Origin: Mucilaginibacter lappiensis
GTDB lineage: Bacteria; Bacteroidota; Bacteroidia; Sphingobacteriales; Sphingobacteriaceae
DNA length: 64,000 nt
Assembly: GCF_900155965.1 (NCBI RefSeq)
Contig: NZ_FTMG01000012.1
Span: 62,001-126,000 of the forward strand
Reading direction: 5' to 3'
The notes under the pieces: model-generated
Databases searched by the model: none
Seen by the model: only the letters and a program-made list of their open reading frames with translations
Told to the model about the DNA's origin: nothing
Program-made: the position numbers and the translations under genes
Shown: positions 8,384 through 17,307 of the stretch, piece by piece
Position numbering within the stretch: position 1 is the first letter of the stretch
Layout: every line of letters starts with the position of its first letter

Positions 8384-9223
8384 ATGGCAAACGCACCAAC
8401 AAAACCAACTACTCCTGTTAACAAAGAAAGCTCAAGTGCATCTGGCTTGTTTGCATCCTTAACTATTCCAATCTGTCTGATTGTTACTACACTTATTTTC
8501 ATATTCGTTCTGGGCGATCCTAGCCACTTTAAAGGCGGCGACGTAAATGGTTACCCAACAGATCCATTTGGACAAGTTCATAGCGGTGGTGTAATTGTAC
8601 CGGTTATCATGGCGTTTTTATTAATGGTTATCGTTTTCTCTATCGAGCGTTTCGTAGTTATTGGTAAAGCTTCTGGTACAGGTAGTGTAGATGCTTTTGT
8701 TAGAAAGATCCAAGCTTTATTAAACGCTGGTAACATCGCTGCGGCTTCTGCAGAATGCGACAAACAAAAAGGTTCTGTAGCAAACGTTATCAAATCGGCA
8801 CTGAAAAAATACGCTGAAATGGAAGCTGAACCAAATCTTGATGTTGACCAAAAAACTTTGGCTATCCAGAAAGACATTGAAGAAGCAACTGCATTGGAAA
8901 TGCCAATGTTAGAGCAAAACTTAACTATCATCGCTACTTTGGTATCTATCGGTACATTAACAGGTCTGTTAGGTACGGTTGTGGGTATGATCAAGGCTTT
9001 CGGTTCATTAGCGGTATCAGGTGTACCAAATCAGATCGAACTATCTGCACACATTTCTGAAGCTTTGATCAACACTGCATTCGGTATCAGTACTTCTGCT
9101 GTTTCTATCGTAATGTACAACGTATTTACATCGAAAATTGACAAGTTAACTTACGCTATCGACGAAGCAGGATTTAGCATTGTACAAACATTTGCTTCAT
9201 CACACAAAAATGCCAACAGATAA
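8384..9223 (+). CDS. exbB: MotA/TolQ/ExbB proton channel family protein
   Basis: A 279-residue inner-membrane protein with membrane segments at about 25-48, 68-88, 183-205 and 225-248 and a cytosolic helical region between the second and third. The MLEQNLTIIATLVSIGTLTGLLGTVVGMIKAF segment is the conserved ExbB/TolQ core that lines the proton channel. First gene of an ExbB-ExbD-ExbD-TonB cluster, so it should convert proton-motive force into TonB movement for outer-membrane transport, including SusC-type porins. Codon use is noticeably AT-rich, consistent with high expression. Confidence 0.93.
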   Translation: MANAPTKPTTPVNKESSSASGLFASLTIPICLIVTTLIFIFVLGDPSHFKGGDVNGYPTDPFGQVHSGGVIVPVIMAFLLMVIVFSIERFVVIGKASGTGSVDAFVRKIQALLNAGNIAAASAECDKQKGSVANVIKSALKKYAEMEAEPNLDVDQKTLAIQKDIEEATALEMPMLEQNLTIIATLVSIGTLTGLLGTVVGMIKAFGSLAVSGVPNQIELSAHISEALINTAFGISTSAVSIVMYNVFTSKIDKLTYAIDEAGFSIVQTFASSHKNANR

Positions 9224-9337
9224 TAAATATATAGGTTAATTAGCTTTCGTCCCCCCATTTGTATATCCTATATAATCAGGACTAATGCGTGGATGTTATA
9301 ATTATTTAATACTATATATTTTAAAAAAAAATCAAAT

Positions 9338-9961
9338 ATGGCAAGGATAAAAGTTCCAAGAAAGAGTACAGCGATTGACATGACCGCCATGTGCGACGTG
9401 GCCTTCCTGCTACTGACTTTCTTTATCATGACCGCGAAAGTTCGTACCGAGGACCCGGTTCCTATCGATGTGCCAAAATCATCGATACAACAGCCGATTC
9501 CGGAGTCAGACTTCGCCACCATTTCTGTAGGTTCACAGAAAGCATTTTTTGGAATGGAGGGAGTAGACCTGCGCAAGCAAACCTTAATTCAGATGGGCGA
9601 TATATATAAACAAACGTTTACCCCTGATGAATTAAACAAGTTTTCTACGATTACATCTATAGGTGTTCCCTTTGCTCAGATACATCAGTTTATCGCTTTA
9701 TCAGCTGATGACCAGAAAAAACTTAACAAACCTGGTATCCCCCGCGATTCTGTAAGTAACGAATTGTTTAACTGGATCCGTGAGGCCCGTAAAGCTACTG
9801 TAGCATTACACAATACGCAGCTGCGTATTGCGATAAAAGGCGATAGCAAGGAAGAATACCCGGTTATTAAGGATGTTATAGGCATTTTGCAAAAGCAAAA
9901 AGTGAACAAGTTTAGTTTAATAACCAACTTAGGCGGCGGTGGTACTGCTCCTAAAAAATAA
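9338..9961 (+). CDS. exbD: ExbD/TolR biopolymer transporter, first copy
   Basis: 207 residues: a short basic cytosolic N-terminus, one membrane helix (AIDMTAMCDVAFLLLTFFIMTA, residues about 11-32) carrying the essential aspartate D19, and a periplasmic domain. It is longer than E. coli ExbD (141) because of an insertion of about 60 residues in the middle of the periplasmic domain, a common form in Bacteroidota. It lies 114 bp after exbB and 6 bp before the second ExbD gene. It works with ExbB as the stator of TonB. Confidence 0.92.
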   Translation: MARIKVPRKSTAIDMTAMCDVAFLLLTFFIMTAKVRTEDPVPIDVPKSSIQQPIPESDFATISVGSQKAFFGMEGVDLRKQTLIQMGDIYKQTFTPDELNKFSTITSIGVPFAQIHQFIALSADDQKKLNKPGIPRDSVSNELFNWIREARKATVALHNTQLRIAIKGDSKEEYPVIKDVIGILQKQKVNKFSLITNLGGGGTAPKK

Positions 9962-9967
9962 AAGATC

Positions 9968-10513
9968 ATGGCAGAATTAGACACCTCCGGGGGAGGCAAA
10001 CATAAGGGCGGGAAGGTTCGCAGTAAAAAGCAATCCACCCGTGTAGATTTAACAGCGATGGTTGACCTCGCTTTCCTGCTGATCACTTTCTTTATCATGA
10101 CAACTACATTGGCCAAGCCAAAAGCAATGGACCTTGCTATGCCTGATAAAGATGAAAAAACCAAAGATCAATTGGCTATTGCAGCTTCACGTTCACTAAC
10201 TTTGTTGTTAGGCAGCGATGATAAGTTGGAATGGTATCTTGGTGAACCAGGAAAATCGGCCCCAACCATTGATAATTATGGCAAAGATGGTTTACGTAAA
10301 ACCCTTATTGATAAAAGTAAGGAAGTTTTGGAAAAAACCGGTAAAACGATGTTTGTTGTAATTAAACCAAGTGATAAATCAACATACAAAAATGTAGTTA
10401 GCGCGCTTGATGAGATGAACATCACCAACATTACCAGTTACGGTATTGTTGATATTTCACCTGTTGAGATTGAGTTACTCAAGAAAGACGGTTTATACAA
10501 GGATAATAAATAA
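9968..10513 (+). CDS. exbD: ExbD/TolR biopolymer transporter, second copy
   Basis: 181 residues with the same layout as the gene before it: a basic N-terminus, a single membrane helix with D37 in TRVDLTAMVDLAFLLITFFI, then a periplasmic domain with a KTMFVVIKPSDKSTYKNVV segment. The two ExbD proteins are clearly diverged outside the helix, suggesting a hetero-oligomeric stator rather than a recent duplication. It is 6 bp after the first copy and 38 bp before tonB, in one transcription unit. Confidence 0.92.
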   Translation: MAELDTSGGGKHKGGKVRSKKQSTRVDLTAMVDLAFLLITFFIMTTTLAKPKAMDLAMPDKDEKTKDQLAIAASRSLTLLLGSDDKLEWYLGEPGKSAPTIDNYGKDGLRKTLIDKSKEVLEKTGKTMFVVIKPSDKSTYKNVVSALDEMNITNITSYGIVDISPVEIELLKKDGLYKDNK

Positions 10514-10551
10514 TTTAAATAACGTTATTAACACCCATTAAATCTTAAAAG

Positions 10552-11379
10552 ATGTTTGGATCGAAATTAGACATATTAGATCAGAAATGGATCGACGTTG
10601 TTTTTAGTAGCAGAAATAAGGCCTACGGGGCTTATGAGCTGAGAAGGGATAACTCCAAGAATACATCAAGGGCGCTTGTTATAGCTATCATTGTGTTTGT
10701 ATTTGTTGTTGCTTTACCTACTATCATCAACAGGATTCAGGGACTTATCCCTAAAGCTGATCAAAAAGTGAAGATAACAGACGTTGTGCTGTTACCTCCA
10801 CCACCCGTGGATCAAACCAAAAAACCACCTCCGCCGCCACCTGAACCACCAAAACCAAAGGTTGACCAGGTACGTTTCCCGCCTCCGGTTGTGAAACCTG
10901 ATAACGAGGTTAAGGAGAAAGATCCGCCAACGGTAAAAGAGCTTGCTGTTGCCGATCCTGGTCAGAAAGATCAGAAAGGTGACCCTAACGCCGACATCAG
11001 AATTGATGAGCCGGTAGGTAACTCCGATGTTAAACAAGTAGTAGAAGCCGATCCTAACCAGATCTTTACTTCGGTAGAGCAGGTTCCGGAATTCCCGGGA
11101 GGTTTGGATAAATTCGGCGCTTACTTGGGTAAATCTATCCGTTACCCGGCTGTTGCCCGTGAAAACGGAACTCAAGGTCGTGTAATTGTTACCTTCGTAG
11201 TTGAAAAAGATGGCTCTTTAACCGATATTAAGGTTACAAGAGGTATCGGAAGCGGTTGCGATGAGGAAGCGGTTCGTGTATTGAAAAACTCACCAAAATG
11301 GAAACCAGGTATACAAAATGGTCGTCCGGTGCGTGTACAATACAGCGTTCCAATCAGCTTTACGTTAGCGAGCGAATAA
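10552..11379 (+). CDS. tonB: TonB family energy transducer
   Basis: 275 residues. A cytosolic N-terminus (about 1-42) precedes one membrane helix (about 43-62), a periplasmic proline-rich stretch (PPPPPVDQTKKPPPPPPEPP region, about 83-120), a polar linker and a C-terminal TonB domain (about 185-275: PEFPGGLDKFGAYLGKSIRY, GRVIVTFVVEKDGSL, W-KPGIQNGRPVRV). The extended N-terminus with KAYGAYELRRDN is typical of Bacteroidota TonB proteins. It transmits energy from the upstream ExbB/ExbD complex to outer-membrane receptors. The stop overlaps the next ATG by one base. Confidence 0.95.
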   Translation: MFGSKLDILDQKWIDVVFSSRNKAYGAYELRRDNSKNTSRALVIAIIVFVFVVALPTIINRIQGLIPKADQKVKITDVVLLPPPPVDQTKKPPPPPPEPPKPKVDQVRFPPPVVKPDNEVKEKDPPTVKELAVADPGQKDQKGDPNADIRIDEPVGNSDVKQVVEADPNQIFTSVEQVPEFPGGLDKFGAYLGKSIRYPAVARENGTQGRVIVTFVVEKDGSLTDIKVTRGIGSGCDEEAVRVLKNSPKWKPGIQNGRPVRVQYSVPISFTLASE

Positions 11380-11609
11380 TGCCACTTAATTTTAATAAAG
11401 AACAAAAATCGCCCAAAAGGCGGTTTTTGTTTATTTTAGGCGCAGTCACCTTTGTTTGTTTTGTCGTTTTAGGCTTAATGATCATGTTTTGGGATCAATT
11501 GCCTTTACAGTTACCGCGATATCAGCGCTTACTTTTTGGAGCCTTTGTTATTGCTTATTCCATTCTGCGGTTTTCGAGGTTGTTTAAGAAGGATCAGTAT
11601 GAAGATTAA
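11379..11609 (+). CDS. Small two-helix membrane protein
   Basis: 76 residues beginning at ATG 11379, which shares one base with the tonB stop (TAATG). A basic N-terminus (KEQKSPKRR) is followed by two membrane helices (about 15-36 and 46-63) and an acidic tail. No family is recognised. The tight coupling to tonB and an 11-base overlap with the next gene argue that it is real and part of the transducer operon; it could be an accessory of the ExbBD/TonB complex, but that is inference. Confidence 0.75.
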   Translation: MPLNFNKEQKSPKRRFLFILGAVTFVCFVVLGLMIMFWDQLPLQLPRYQRLLFGAFVIAYSILRFSRLFKKDQYED

Positions 11610-12525
11610 TTTTAACGGTAAACTTTTATTTTTTGCATTGTTTTTAATTGGAGGCTTGCAGGCCTGTAAACAAAAACCGGCAAAAATTCATACTGATAAT
11701 GACCTTAAATCAGGTTCAGCAACTTTTGTGGCCGATGCTTCTTTTTCACCAATCTTAGATCAGGAGCTGTATATTTATTCTGCTTCAAACCCCAATGCCA
11801 AAATCAATGTTTTGTATAAAACAGAGAATGCGGCTGTAAATAGCCTGTTAAATGATAGTGTGCGCGTGGCTATCCTGTCGCGCGAGCTTACCGCCGACGA
11901 ACGTGCCGTGCTCACAAAAAGAACATTGGCTATTGAAACATTGCGTTTTGCAATTGACGCTGTAGCGCTTATTGTAAACAAAGCTTCTAATGATACTACC
12001 ATTACTGTAGGCGAATTGAAAAAACTGCTCACCGGACAGGGCGATTTAAACAAAACCATTGTTTTTGATAACCCTAATTCAAGTTTGGTAAGGTATTTGA
12101 AGGACTTCAGCGGAAGCAAGGGATTTACACAGAAAAATATTTACGCCCTCAAATCAAATAAAGAGGTTTTAAAATATGTAAGCGAGCACCCTGATGCTTT
12201 GGGCATAACCGGTTTTAGCTGGTTGAATGACCCAGACAAGGACTATGCGGGATATGTTGAAAAAGTTAAGATAGTAGGTGTCAGGGATGAGTCAAATAAA
12301 CAATACCCGGACACTTATTTTAAACCATCACAAGAGTCACTTGTCCTAAAACAGTACCCTTTAAGCAGGGGGCTTTATATAATCAACTGTACAAGCAAGG
12401 TAGGCTTGGCTATGGGGTTTGCTAATTTCTTAGGCAGCCAGGTAGGTCAGCGTATCATACTAAAATCAGGCCTGTTGCCCGATTCTATACCAACGAGAGA
12501 GATTAGTATTAAAAATAAATTTTAA
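11599..12525 (+). CDS. PstS-like phosphate-binding lipoprotein
   Basis: 308 residues from ATG 11599. A signal sequence ends in a lipobox (GLQAC, C23), so it is a lipoprotein. The body matches the PstS-type substrate-binding fold: ATFVADASFSPILDQEL near the N-terminus, SRELTADE, LIVNKASNDTTITVGELKKLLTG and a late GFANFLGSQVGQRI segment. No pstCAB genes are nearby. In Bacteroidota such genes often follow TonB/ExbD genes, which hints at a role tied to the TonB machinery rather than classical ABC uptake. A frame-open start at 11536 exists but lies inside the previous gene. Confidence 0.82.
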   Translation: MKINFNGKLLFFALFLIGGLQACKQKPAKIHTDNDLKSGSATFVADASFSPILDQELYIYSASNPNAKINVLYKTENAAVNSLLNDSVRVAILSRELTADERAVLTKRTLAIETLRFAIDAVALIVNKASNDTTITVGELKKLLTGQGDLNKTIVFDNPNSSLVRYLKDFSGSKGFTQKNIYALKSNKEVLKYVSEHPDALGITGFSWLNDPDKDYAGYVEKVKIVGVRDESNKQYPDTYFKPSQESLVLKQYPLSRGLYIINCTSKVGLAMGFANFLGSQVGQRIILKSGLLPDSIPTREISIKNKF

Positions 12526-12531
12526 TTAAAG

Positions 12532-14232
12532 ATGAAAATGATCAGTAAAATAGCCACGGCATCATTAGGACTGTTATTAGGAGGTTCATCAGTTTTTGCG
12601 CAAAGTCTAGCCGACGCCAAAAAAGCTATTGACGCCGAACAGTATCAGAAAGCTAAATCGATGCTTAAAAACCTTACGGTAACACAAGCCGATAAGGATG
12701 AAAACTTTTTTTACCTGGGTTGGGTATACATCAAACAAGATTATGCCGACTCGGCAAAAGCTGCCTTTAACAAAGGTATTGCTGTAAATGCTAAATCTGC
12801 ACTAAATTATGCCGGTTTAGGTGCTGCTGCCCGTTTAGATAAAGATAACTCCGGAGCAACTAACAACTTTAACCAGGCCATTGCACTGGCTGGTAAAAGC
12901 TCAAAACCATACCAATATGTGGGTGAGGCTTATTTATTGGTTGCACCTGGCGCAAAAGTAGCCCCGGCTGATGCCAATGCCGCTATAGCCGTTTTACAAA
13001 AAGGTAAAGTGGTAAATCCTAAAGATGCCGATTTATTAATCACTTTAGGTAACGCGTACCGCTCACAATTAAAGAGCAACGAAGCTTACCAGGCTTACTC
13101 AGATGCATCAACCCTAGACCCTAAAAATCCTGCTGCAAAAGTAGCTACCGGTGTTTTATGGCAATTTGCCAATAACTTTGAAGATTCTGAAAAACAATTT
13201 CAGGATGCGTTAGCTATCGACCCTAATTATGGTCCGGCTTACCGCGAATGGGCTGAAACAGATGTCCGCTGGTCAACTACCGACCCTAAAATGGCATCAG
13301 CGAAGATCAAAGAGGCAGCTGATCATTATAAAAAATATATCAGCCTGACCGATCAGTCTGTTGAATCGCAAATGCACTATGGAGACTTCTTATTGATGGC
13401 CGGTGATTATAAAACCCTGCAGCAAGTAGCTGCCGATCTTTCAAAATCAGCAAACACCAATGCAAGGGCATACCGTTACCTGGCTTATGCAGCCTATGAG
13501 AACAAAGATTGTGCTGCTGGTTTAACTGCTATGAATGCCTGGTTCCAGAAAGCCGAGCCAAAACGTATTATTCCTCGTGATTATTTATACCTGGGCCGTT
13601 TACAAATGTGTGCTGGTCAGGATTCTGTAGGTATCAATACTTTAAGAAAAGCACTAACATTGGATTCAACACAGACAGAGGTTTATGCCGAGATCGCTAA
13701 ATCGCTGTATAGCCAGAAAAAATATATTCAAGCAGGTGATGCTTACAGAGAGGTTATCCAAAAAGGTGGTCGTACCGTTACGCTTAATGATTATTTAAGA
13801 GAAGGTACAGGCTATTACTTTGGGTATACCGGCCAACTAAGATCTGGTAAAGCGGATACTGCTTTATTAACTAAGGCTGATTCTGCTTTTAGCTATATTA
13901 CTCAGAAGAGTCCTAATACGGCTGTTGCATACCAATATCGTGCTTATGTAAATGATTATAAAGATGCTGACCGTAATAACATTAAAGGTTATGCAAAACC
14001 TTTTTATGAAAAGTTTATTGAGCTTACACTAGCCAAGGGTACACCGGCAGACGACAGGACCAAAAAAGATCTGGCCGAAGCTTATGTATATTTAGGTACT
14101 TATTACGAGTATAAAGAGAAAGACTTAACCAAAGCAACTGATAATTATACCAAAGCCCGGGATAATGACCCAACCAATAAACAAGTAATTGCTTTCTTTG
14201 CTCGTAAAGGCGGAGCTAGTAAAGGAAAATAA
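12532..14232 (+). CDS. Secreted tetratricopeptide-repeat protein
   Basis: 566 residues with a cleavable signal peptide (ends near SVFAQ, residue 24) and a body of TPR helical pairs covering almost all of the mature protein. Repeats are visible around DENFFYLGWVYIKQDYADSAKAAF, ADLLITLGNAYRSQLKSNEAY and YAEIAKSLYSQKKYIQAGDAY. It is a periplasmic scaffold by prediction. It ends the ExbB-ExbD-ExbD-TonB-lipoprotein operon, 6 bp after the PstS-like gene, and a terminator follows. A link to envelope assembly or TonB function is inferred from context only. Confidence 0.87.
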   Translation: MKMISKIATASLGLLLGGSSVFAQSLADAKKAIDAEQYQKAKSMLKNLTVTQADKDENFFYLGWVYIKQDYADSAKAAFNKGIAVNAKSALNYAGLGAAARLDKDNSGATNNFNQAIALAGKSSKPYQYVGEAYLLVAPGAKVAPADANAAIAVLQKGKVVNPKDADLLITLGNAYRSQLKSNEAYQAYSDASTLDPKNPAAKVATGVLWQFANNFEDSEKQFQDALAIDPNYGPAYREWAETDVRWSTTDPKMASAKIKEAADHYKKYISLTDQSVESQMHYGDFLLMAGDYKTLQQVAADLSKSANTNARAYRYLAYAAYENKDCAAGLTAMNAWFQKAEPKRIIPRDYLYLGRLQMCAGQDSVGINTLRKALTLDSTQTEVYAEIAKSLYSQKKYIQAGDAYREVIQKGGRTVTLNDYLREGTGYYFGYTGQLRSGKADTALLTKADSAFSYITQKSPNTAVAYQYRAYVNDYKDADRNNIKGYAKPFYEKFIELTLAKGTPADDRTKKDLAEAYVYLGTYYEYKEKDLTKATDNYTKARDNDPTNKQVIAFFARKGGASKGK

Positions 14233-14286
14233 AGTGTTATAGTAGCAGGTACAGTGATGTTGTACTGCTACTTGAAGCTTAAAAAT

Positions 14287-14318
14287 AAAAAAGGCCTCTT
14301 GTAAAAGAGGCCTTTTTT
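14287..14318 (+). terminator. Intrinsic terminator between the TonB and nuo operons
   Basis: AAAAAAGGCCTCTT (14287-14300) is mirrored by AAGAGGCCTTTTTT (14305-14318), a GC-centred stem with a 4-nt loop and T-tract. It ends the TonB operon upstream of the nuo promoter. Confidence 0.9.
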
Positions 14319-14334
14319 ATTATGGTTGCATTAG

Positions 14335-14342
14335 TATATTTG
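14335..14342 (+). promoter_or_regulatory. nuo operon -7 promoter element
   Basis: TATATTTG matches TAnnTTTG and ends 4 nt before the nuoA ATG. The transcript would have almost no leader. No strong -33 TTTG was seen because the terminator occupies that position. Confidence 0.45.
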
Positions 14343-14346
14343 CAGC

Positions 14347-14718
14347 ATGGAATTACATAGTACACCGCTTAATTATTTGCCCATCATTATTCAAATGTTA
14401 GTGGCTTTAGGGTTTGTGGTAACCACCATGTTTGTAACGCATAAAATTGGTCCAAAGCGTAAAACCAAGGACAAATTAACCCCCTTTGAATCGGGTATCG
14501 AAGTAGTGGGCAACGCCCGTACCCCCATATCCATTAAATATTTCCTGGTAGCCATATTGTTTGTGCTGTTTGATGTGGAAGTAATATTTATGTACCCCTG
14601 GGCCGTAAATTTCAAAGAAATGGGCGCCAAAGGTATGATAGAAATGTTCATTTTCATGGCTACACTTTTGTTAGGTTTTATATACGTAATCAAGAAGAAA
14701 GCTTTAGACTGGGATTGA
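14347..14718 (+). CDS. nuoA: NADH-quinone oxidoreductase subunit A
   Basis: A 123-residue membrane-arm subunit of respiratory complex I, with three membrane helices (about 10-30, 60-82 and 90-112). The conserved loop KDKLTPFESGIEVVGNAR and FLVAILFVLFDVEVIFMYPWA are family hallmarks. It starts a 14-gene nuo operon. A terminator and a -7 box lie directly upstream, so this is the operon head. Confidence 0.95.
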   Translation: MELHSTPLNYLPIIIQMLVALGFVVTTMFVTHKIGPKRKTKDKLTPFESGIEVVGNARTPISIKYFLVAILFVLFDVEVIFMYPWAVNFKEMGAKGMIEMFIFMATLLLGFIYVIKKKALDWD

Positions 14719-14737
14719 TCAGGTTCGAGGTTGATGA

Positions 14738-14792
14738 ATCGAGGTTCGGGTAGTGAGATTCGGGATCTGACGCTCGTTACCCGAACCTCGAT
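14738..14792. repeat. Word-type palindrome in the nuoA-nuoB spacer
   Basis: ATCGAGGTTCGGGTA (14738-14752) and its exact reverse complement (14778-14792) are flanked by further GGTTCGAGG and GAACCCGAA words. The spacer is 216 bp, unusually long inside the nuo operon. TAAATTTG at 14877-14884 could be an internal -7 box serving nuoB. Confidence 0.75.
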
Positions 14793-14934
14793 CCGCGAAC
14801 CCGAAACATTTCTTTAGAACGATTCTAAATATAGCTTCTGTACAGCCATTGTGTACTTTTTACATGGTTATTATTGTAAATTTGCGCTCGTTATCCGTCT
14901 TTTCCGGATAGCGGATTTCTATTAAAATAGTTCA

Positions 14935-15477
14935 ATGAGTGATATTCAATTAGTTGACGCTCCTGCTGGAGTAGAAGGCGCCGGATTTTTTGCTACCTCG
15001 CTTGATAAAGTAATAGGTATAGCACGCTCAAATTCATTATGGCCCCTGCCATTTGCCACTTCATGCTGTGGTATCGAATTTATGGCAACTATGGCTTCTC
15101 ATTATGACCTTTCGAGATTTGGTGCCGAGCGTTTAAGCTTTTCGCCACGCCAGGCCGATTTGTTAATGGTAATGGGTACTATCGCCAAAAAAATGGCTCC
15201 TGTATTGAGGCAGGTATATCTGCAAATGGCCGAGCCCCGTTGGGTAATGGCTGTTGGCGCCTGTGCCTCAAGTGGTGGTATATTTGACACTTACTCTGTT
15301 TTGCAGGGTATAGATGAAGTGATACCGGTTGACGTTTACGTACCCGGCTGTCCGCCCCGCCCGGAAGCTATTATTGATGGCTTTATAAATATTCAAAAAT
15401 TGGTGCAAACAGAATCGCTTCGCAGAAGAAACGAACCTAAGTACCAGGAATTGTTAGCTAAATACGGAATTCAATAA
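14935..15477 (+). CDS. nuoB: NADH-quinone oxidoreductase subunit B
   Basis: A 180-residue peripheral-arm subunit that holds the terminal [4Fe-4S] cluster N2. The four ligands are visible: C44 and C45 in ATSCCGIEFM, C110 in GACASSGG, and C139 in VPGCPPRPEAI. Its ATG follows a long palindromic spacer; its stop overlaps the nuoC ATG by one base, indicating translational coupling. Confidence 0.97.
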   Translation: MSDIQLVDAPAGVEGAGFFATSLDKVIGIARSNSLWPLPFATSCCGIEFMATMASHYDLSRFGAERLSFSPRQADLLMVMGTIAKKMAPVLRQVYLQMAEPRWVMAVGACASSGGIFDTYSVLQGIDEVIPVDVYVPGCPPRPEAIIDGFINIQKLVQTESLRRRNEPKYQELLAKYGIQ

Positions 15478-15980
15478 TGGCCCAGATCCCTAACGAAGAG
15501 CTTTTAAAAAGAATTGCTGAAAAGTTTGATCAGCAGGTAACCCTTGTGGGCGAACCTTATGGTTTACTTACCGTGGAAACCGGCCGTGAGCAGATCATAG
15601 ATCTGTTAGCTTTTCTGAAGACCGACGACGCTCTCCGGTTTATATTTTTAACAGATATTACCGCCATACATTATCCGGAGCAGGAAAAGCAGATAGGTAT
15701 TATTTACCACCTGCACAGTTTAACCACCAATACCCGCATCCGTATTAAAGTATTCTTGGCAGATGGCGACGTACATATCCCTACAGCTACTACAGTTTGG
15801 GAGGGTGCCAACTGGATGGAGCGTGAAACGTACGACTTTTTTGGGGTTATATTTGACGGCCACCCCGACCTGCGCCGTATACTGAATGTTGATGACATGG
15901 AGGCCTTCCCGATGCGAAAAGAATTTCCGCTGGAGGATCCAAACCGTGTTGATAAAAAGGATTACTTCTTCGGAAGATAA
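15477..15980 (+). CDS. nuoC: NADH-quinone oxidoreductase subunit C
   Basis: A 167-residue homologue of the 30-kDa subunit. The signature EGANWMERETYDFFGVIFDG with HPDLRRIL is present, followed by MRKEFPLEDP. NuoC is separate from NuoD here, unlike the E. coli NuoCD fusion. It is translationally coupled to nuoB through a TAATG overlap. Confidence 0.95.
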   Translation: MAQIPNEELLKRIAEKFDQQVTLVGEPYGLLTVETGREQIIDLLAFLKTDDALRFIFLTDITAIHYPEQEKQIGIIYHLHSLTTNTRIRIKVFLADGDVHIPTATTVWEGANWMERETYDFFGVIFDGHPDLRRILNVDDMEAFPMRKEFPLEDPNRVDKKDYFFGR

Positions 15981-15983
15981 ATT

Positions 15984-16077
15984 GATGAGATATGAGACAT
16001 TAGATTTGAGATATGAGACTCTTTTCCTTGATAGGTCATTCAAAAATCTCATATCTCACGTCTCAAATCTCATATCT
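15984..16077. repeat. Word-type palindrome in the nuoC-nuoD spacer
   Basis: GAGATATGAGAC-type words (15984-16018) face their reverse complements TCTCATATCTC (16047-16077). The same ATATGAGA/GATGTGAGA word set is used again at 57437-57523 before ftsX. Confidence 0.75.
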
Positions 16078-16095
16078 AAATAAAAAACTATACTG

Positions 16096-17307
16096 ATGCA
16101 AAATCATCCTGTATATATAGACAACGATCCGCAAAACGAGCTTTCGACCCTTAACCTGGGCCCAACGCACCCTGCAACCCATGGTGTGTTCCAGAACGTG
16201 CTGCAGCTCGACGGTGAAAGAATTGTGAGCGGCGTATCAACCATTGGTTATATACACCGTGCGTTTGAAAAAATTGCCGAACACAGACCTTTTTACCAGA
16301 TAACCCCGCTTACCGACCGGTTAAACTATTGCTCGTCGCCTATTAATAATATGGGCTGGCACATGACGGTTGAAAAAATGTTGGGCATCCAAATCCCAAA
16401 GCGTGTGGATTACCTGCGGGTGATCATTATGGAGTTGGCCCGTATATCTGACCACATCATCTGTAACGGTGTATTGGGTGTAGATACCGGCGCATTTACA
16501 GGCTTCCTGTACATGATGGAGCACCGCGAATCTATTTATGAAATATATGAGGAGATCTGCGGATCGCGCCTCACTACCAATATTGGCCGCATAGGTGGCT
16601 TTGAGCGTAATTTTAATACCATCGCTTTTGCCAAGCTGCGTGCCTTCCTGAAGAATTTCCCGGTTACGCTGAAAGAGTTTGAATCGCTGTTTAACCGTAA
16701 CCGTATTTTTGTTGACCGCACCAAAGATGTAGCCGCTGTTACTGCCGAAACCGCTTTAAGCTATAGCTGGACAGGCCCTATATTACGTGCGACAGGTGTT
16801 GATTATGATGTAAGGGCCATGAACCCATACTCATCATACGAAGATTTTGATTTTGAAGTGCCTGTTGGTACCAATGGTGATGTTTACAGTCGTTTTTTGG
16901 TACGTAACGAAGAAATGTGGCAAAGCTTGCGCATTATTGAGCAGGCCCTGGTAAAACTGGAAAAAGAGCCAACTGACATTTTCCATGCCGATGTGCCTGA
17001 GTTTTACCTGCCTCCAAAAGAAGAAGTTTATAATAACATGGAAGCCCTCATCTATCACTTTAAAATAGTGATGGGCGAAATTCCAACTCCAAATACCGAA
17101 GTATATCATTCGGTAGAAGGTGCCAATGGCGAGCTGGGCTTTTACCTGGTGAATGACGGTGGGCGCAGCCCATACCGTTTGCATTTCCGCAGACCAAGCT
17201 TTATCAATTACCAGATGTATGCGCCAATGAGCCGTGGTATGTTATTATCAGACGCTATTATTAACATGAGTAGTTTAAACGTTATAGCCGGAGAGTTAGA
17301 TGCTTAA
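16096..17307 (+). CDS. nuoD: NADH-quinone oxidoreductase subunit D
   Basis: A 403-residue homologue of the 49-kDa subunit, which with NuoB forms the quinone-binding site. The N-terminal LGPTHPATHGVFQ contains the conserved quinone-site histidine. EHRPFYQITPLTDRLNYC and the C-terminal RLHFRRPSFINYQMYAPM segment are also characteristic. It overlaps the nuoE start by 8 bases. Confidence 0.97.
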   Translation: MQNHPVYIDNDPQNELSTLNLGPTHPATHGVFQNVLQLDGERIVSGVSTIGYIHRAFEKIAEHRPFYQITPLTDRLNYCSSPINNMGWHMTVEKMLGIQIPKRVDYLRVIIMELARISDHIICNGVLGVDTGAFTGFLYMMEHRESIYEIYEEICGSRLTTNIGRIGGFERNFNTIAFAKLRAFLKNFPVTLKEFESLFNRNRIFVDRTKDVAAVTAETALSYSWTGPILRATGVDYDVRAMNPYSSYEDFDFEVPVGTNGDVYSRFLVRNEEMWQSLRIIEQALVKLEKEPTDIFHADVPEFYLPPKEEVYNNMEALIYHFKIVMGEIPTPNTEVYHSVEGANGELGFYLVNDGGRSPYRLHFRRPSFINYQMYAPMSRGMLLSDAIINMSSLNVIAGELDA

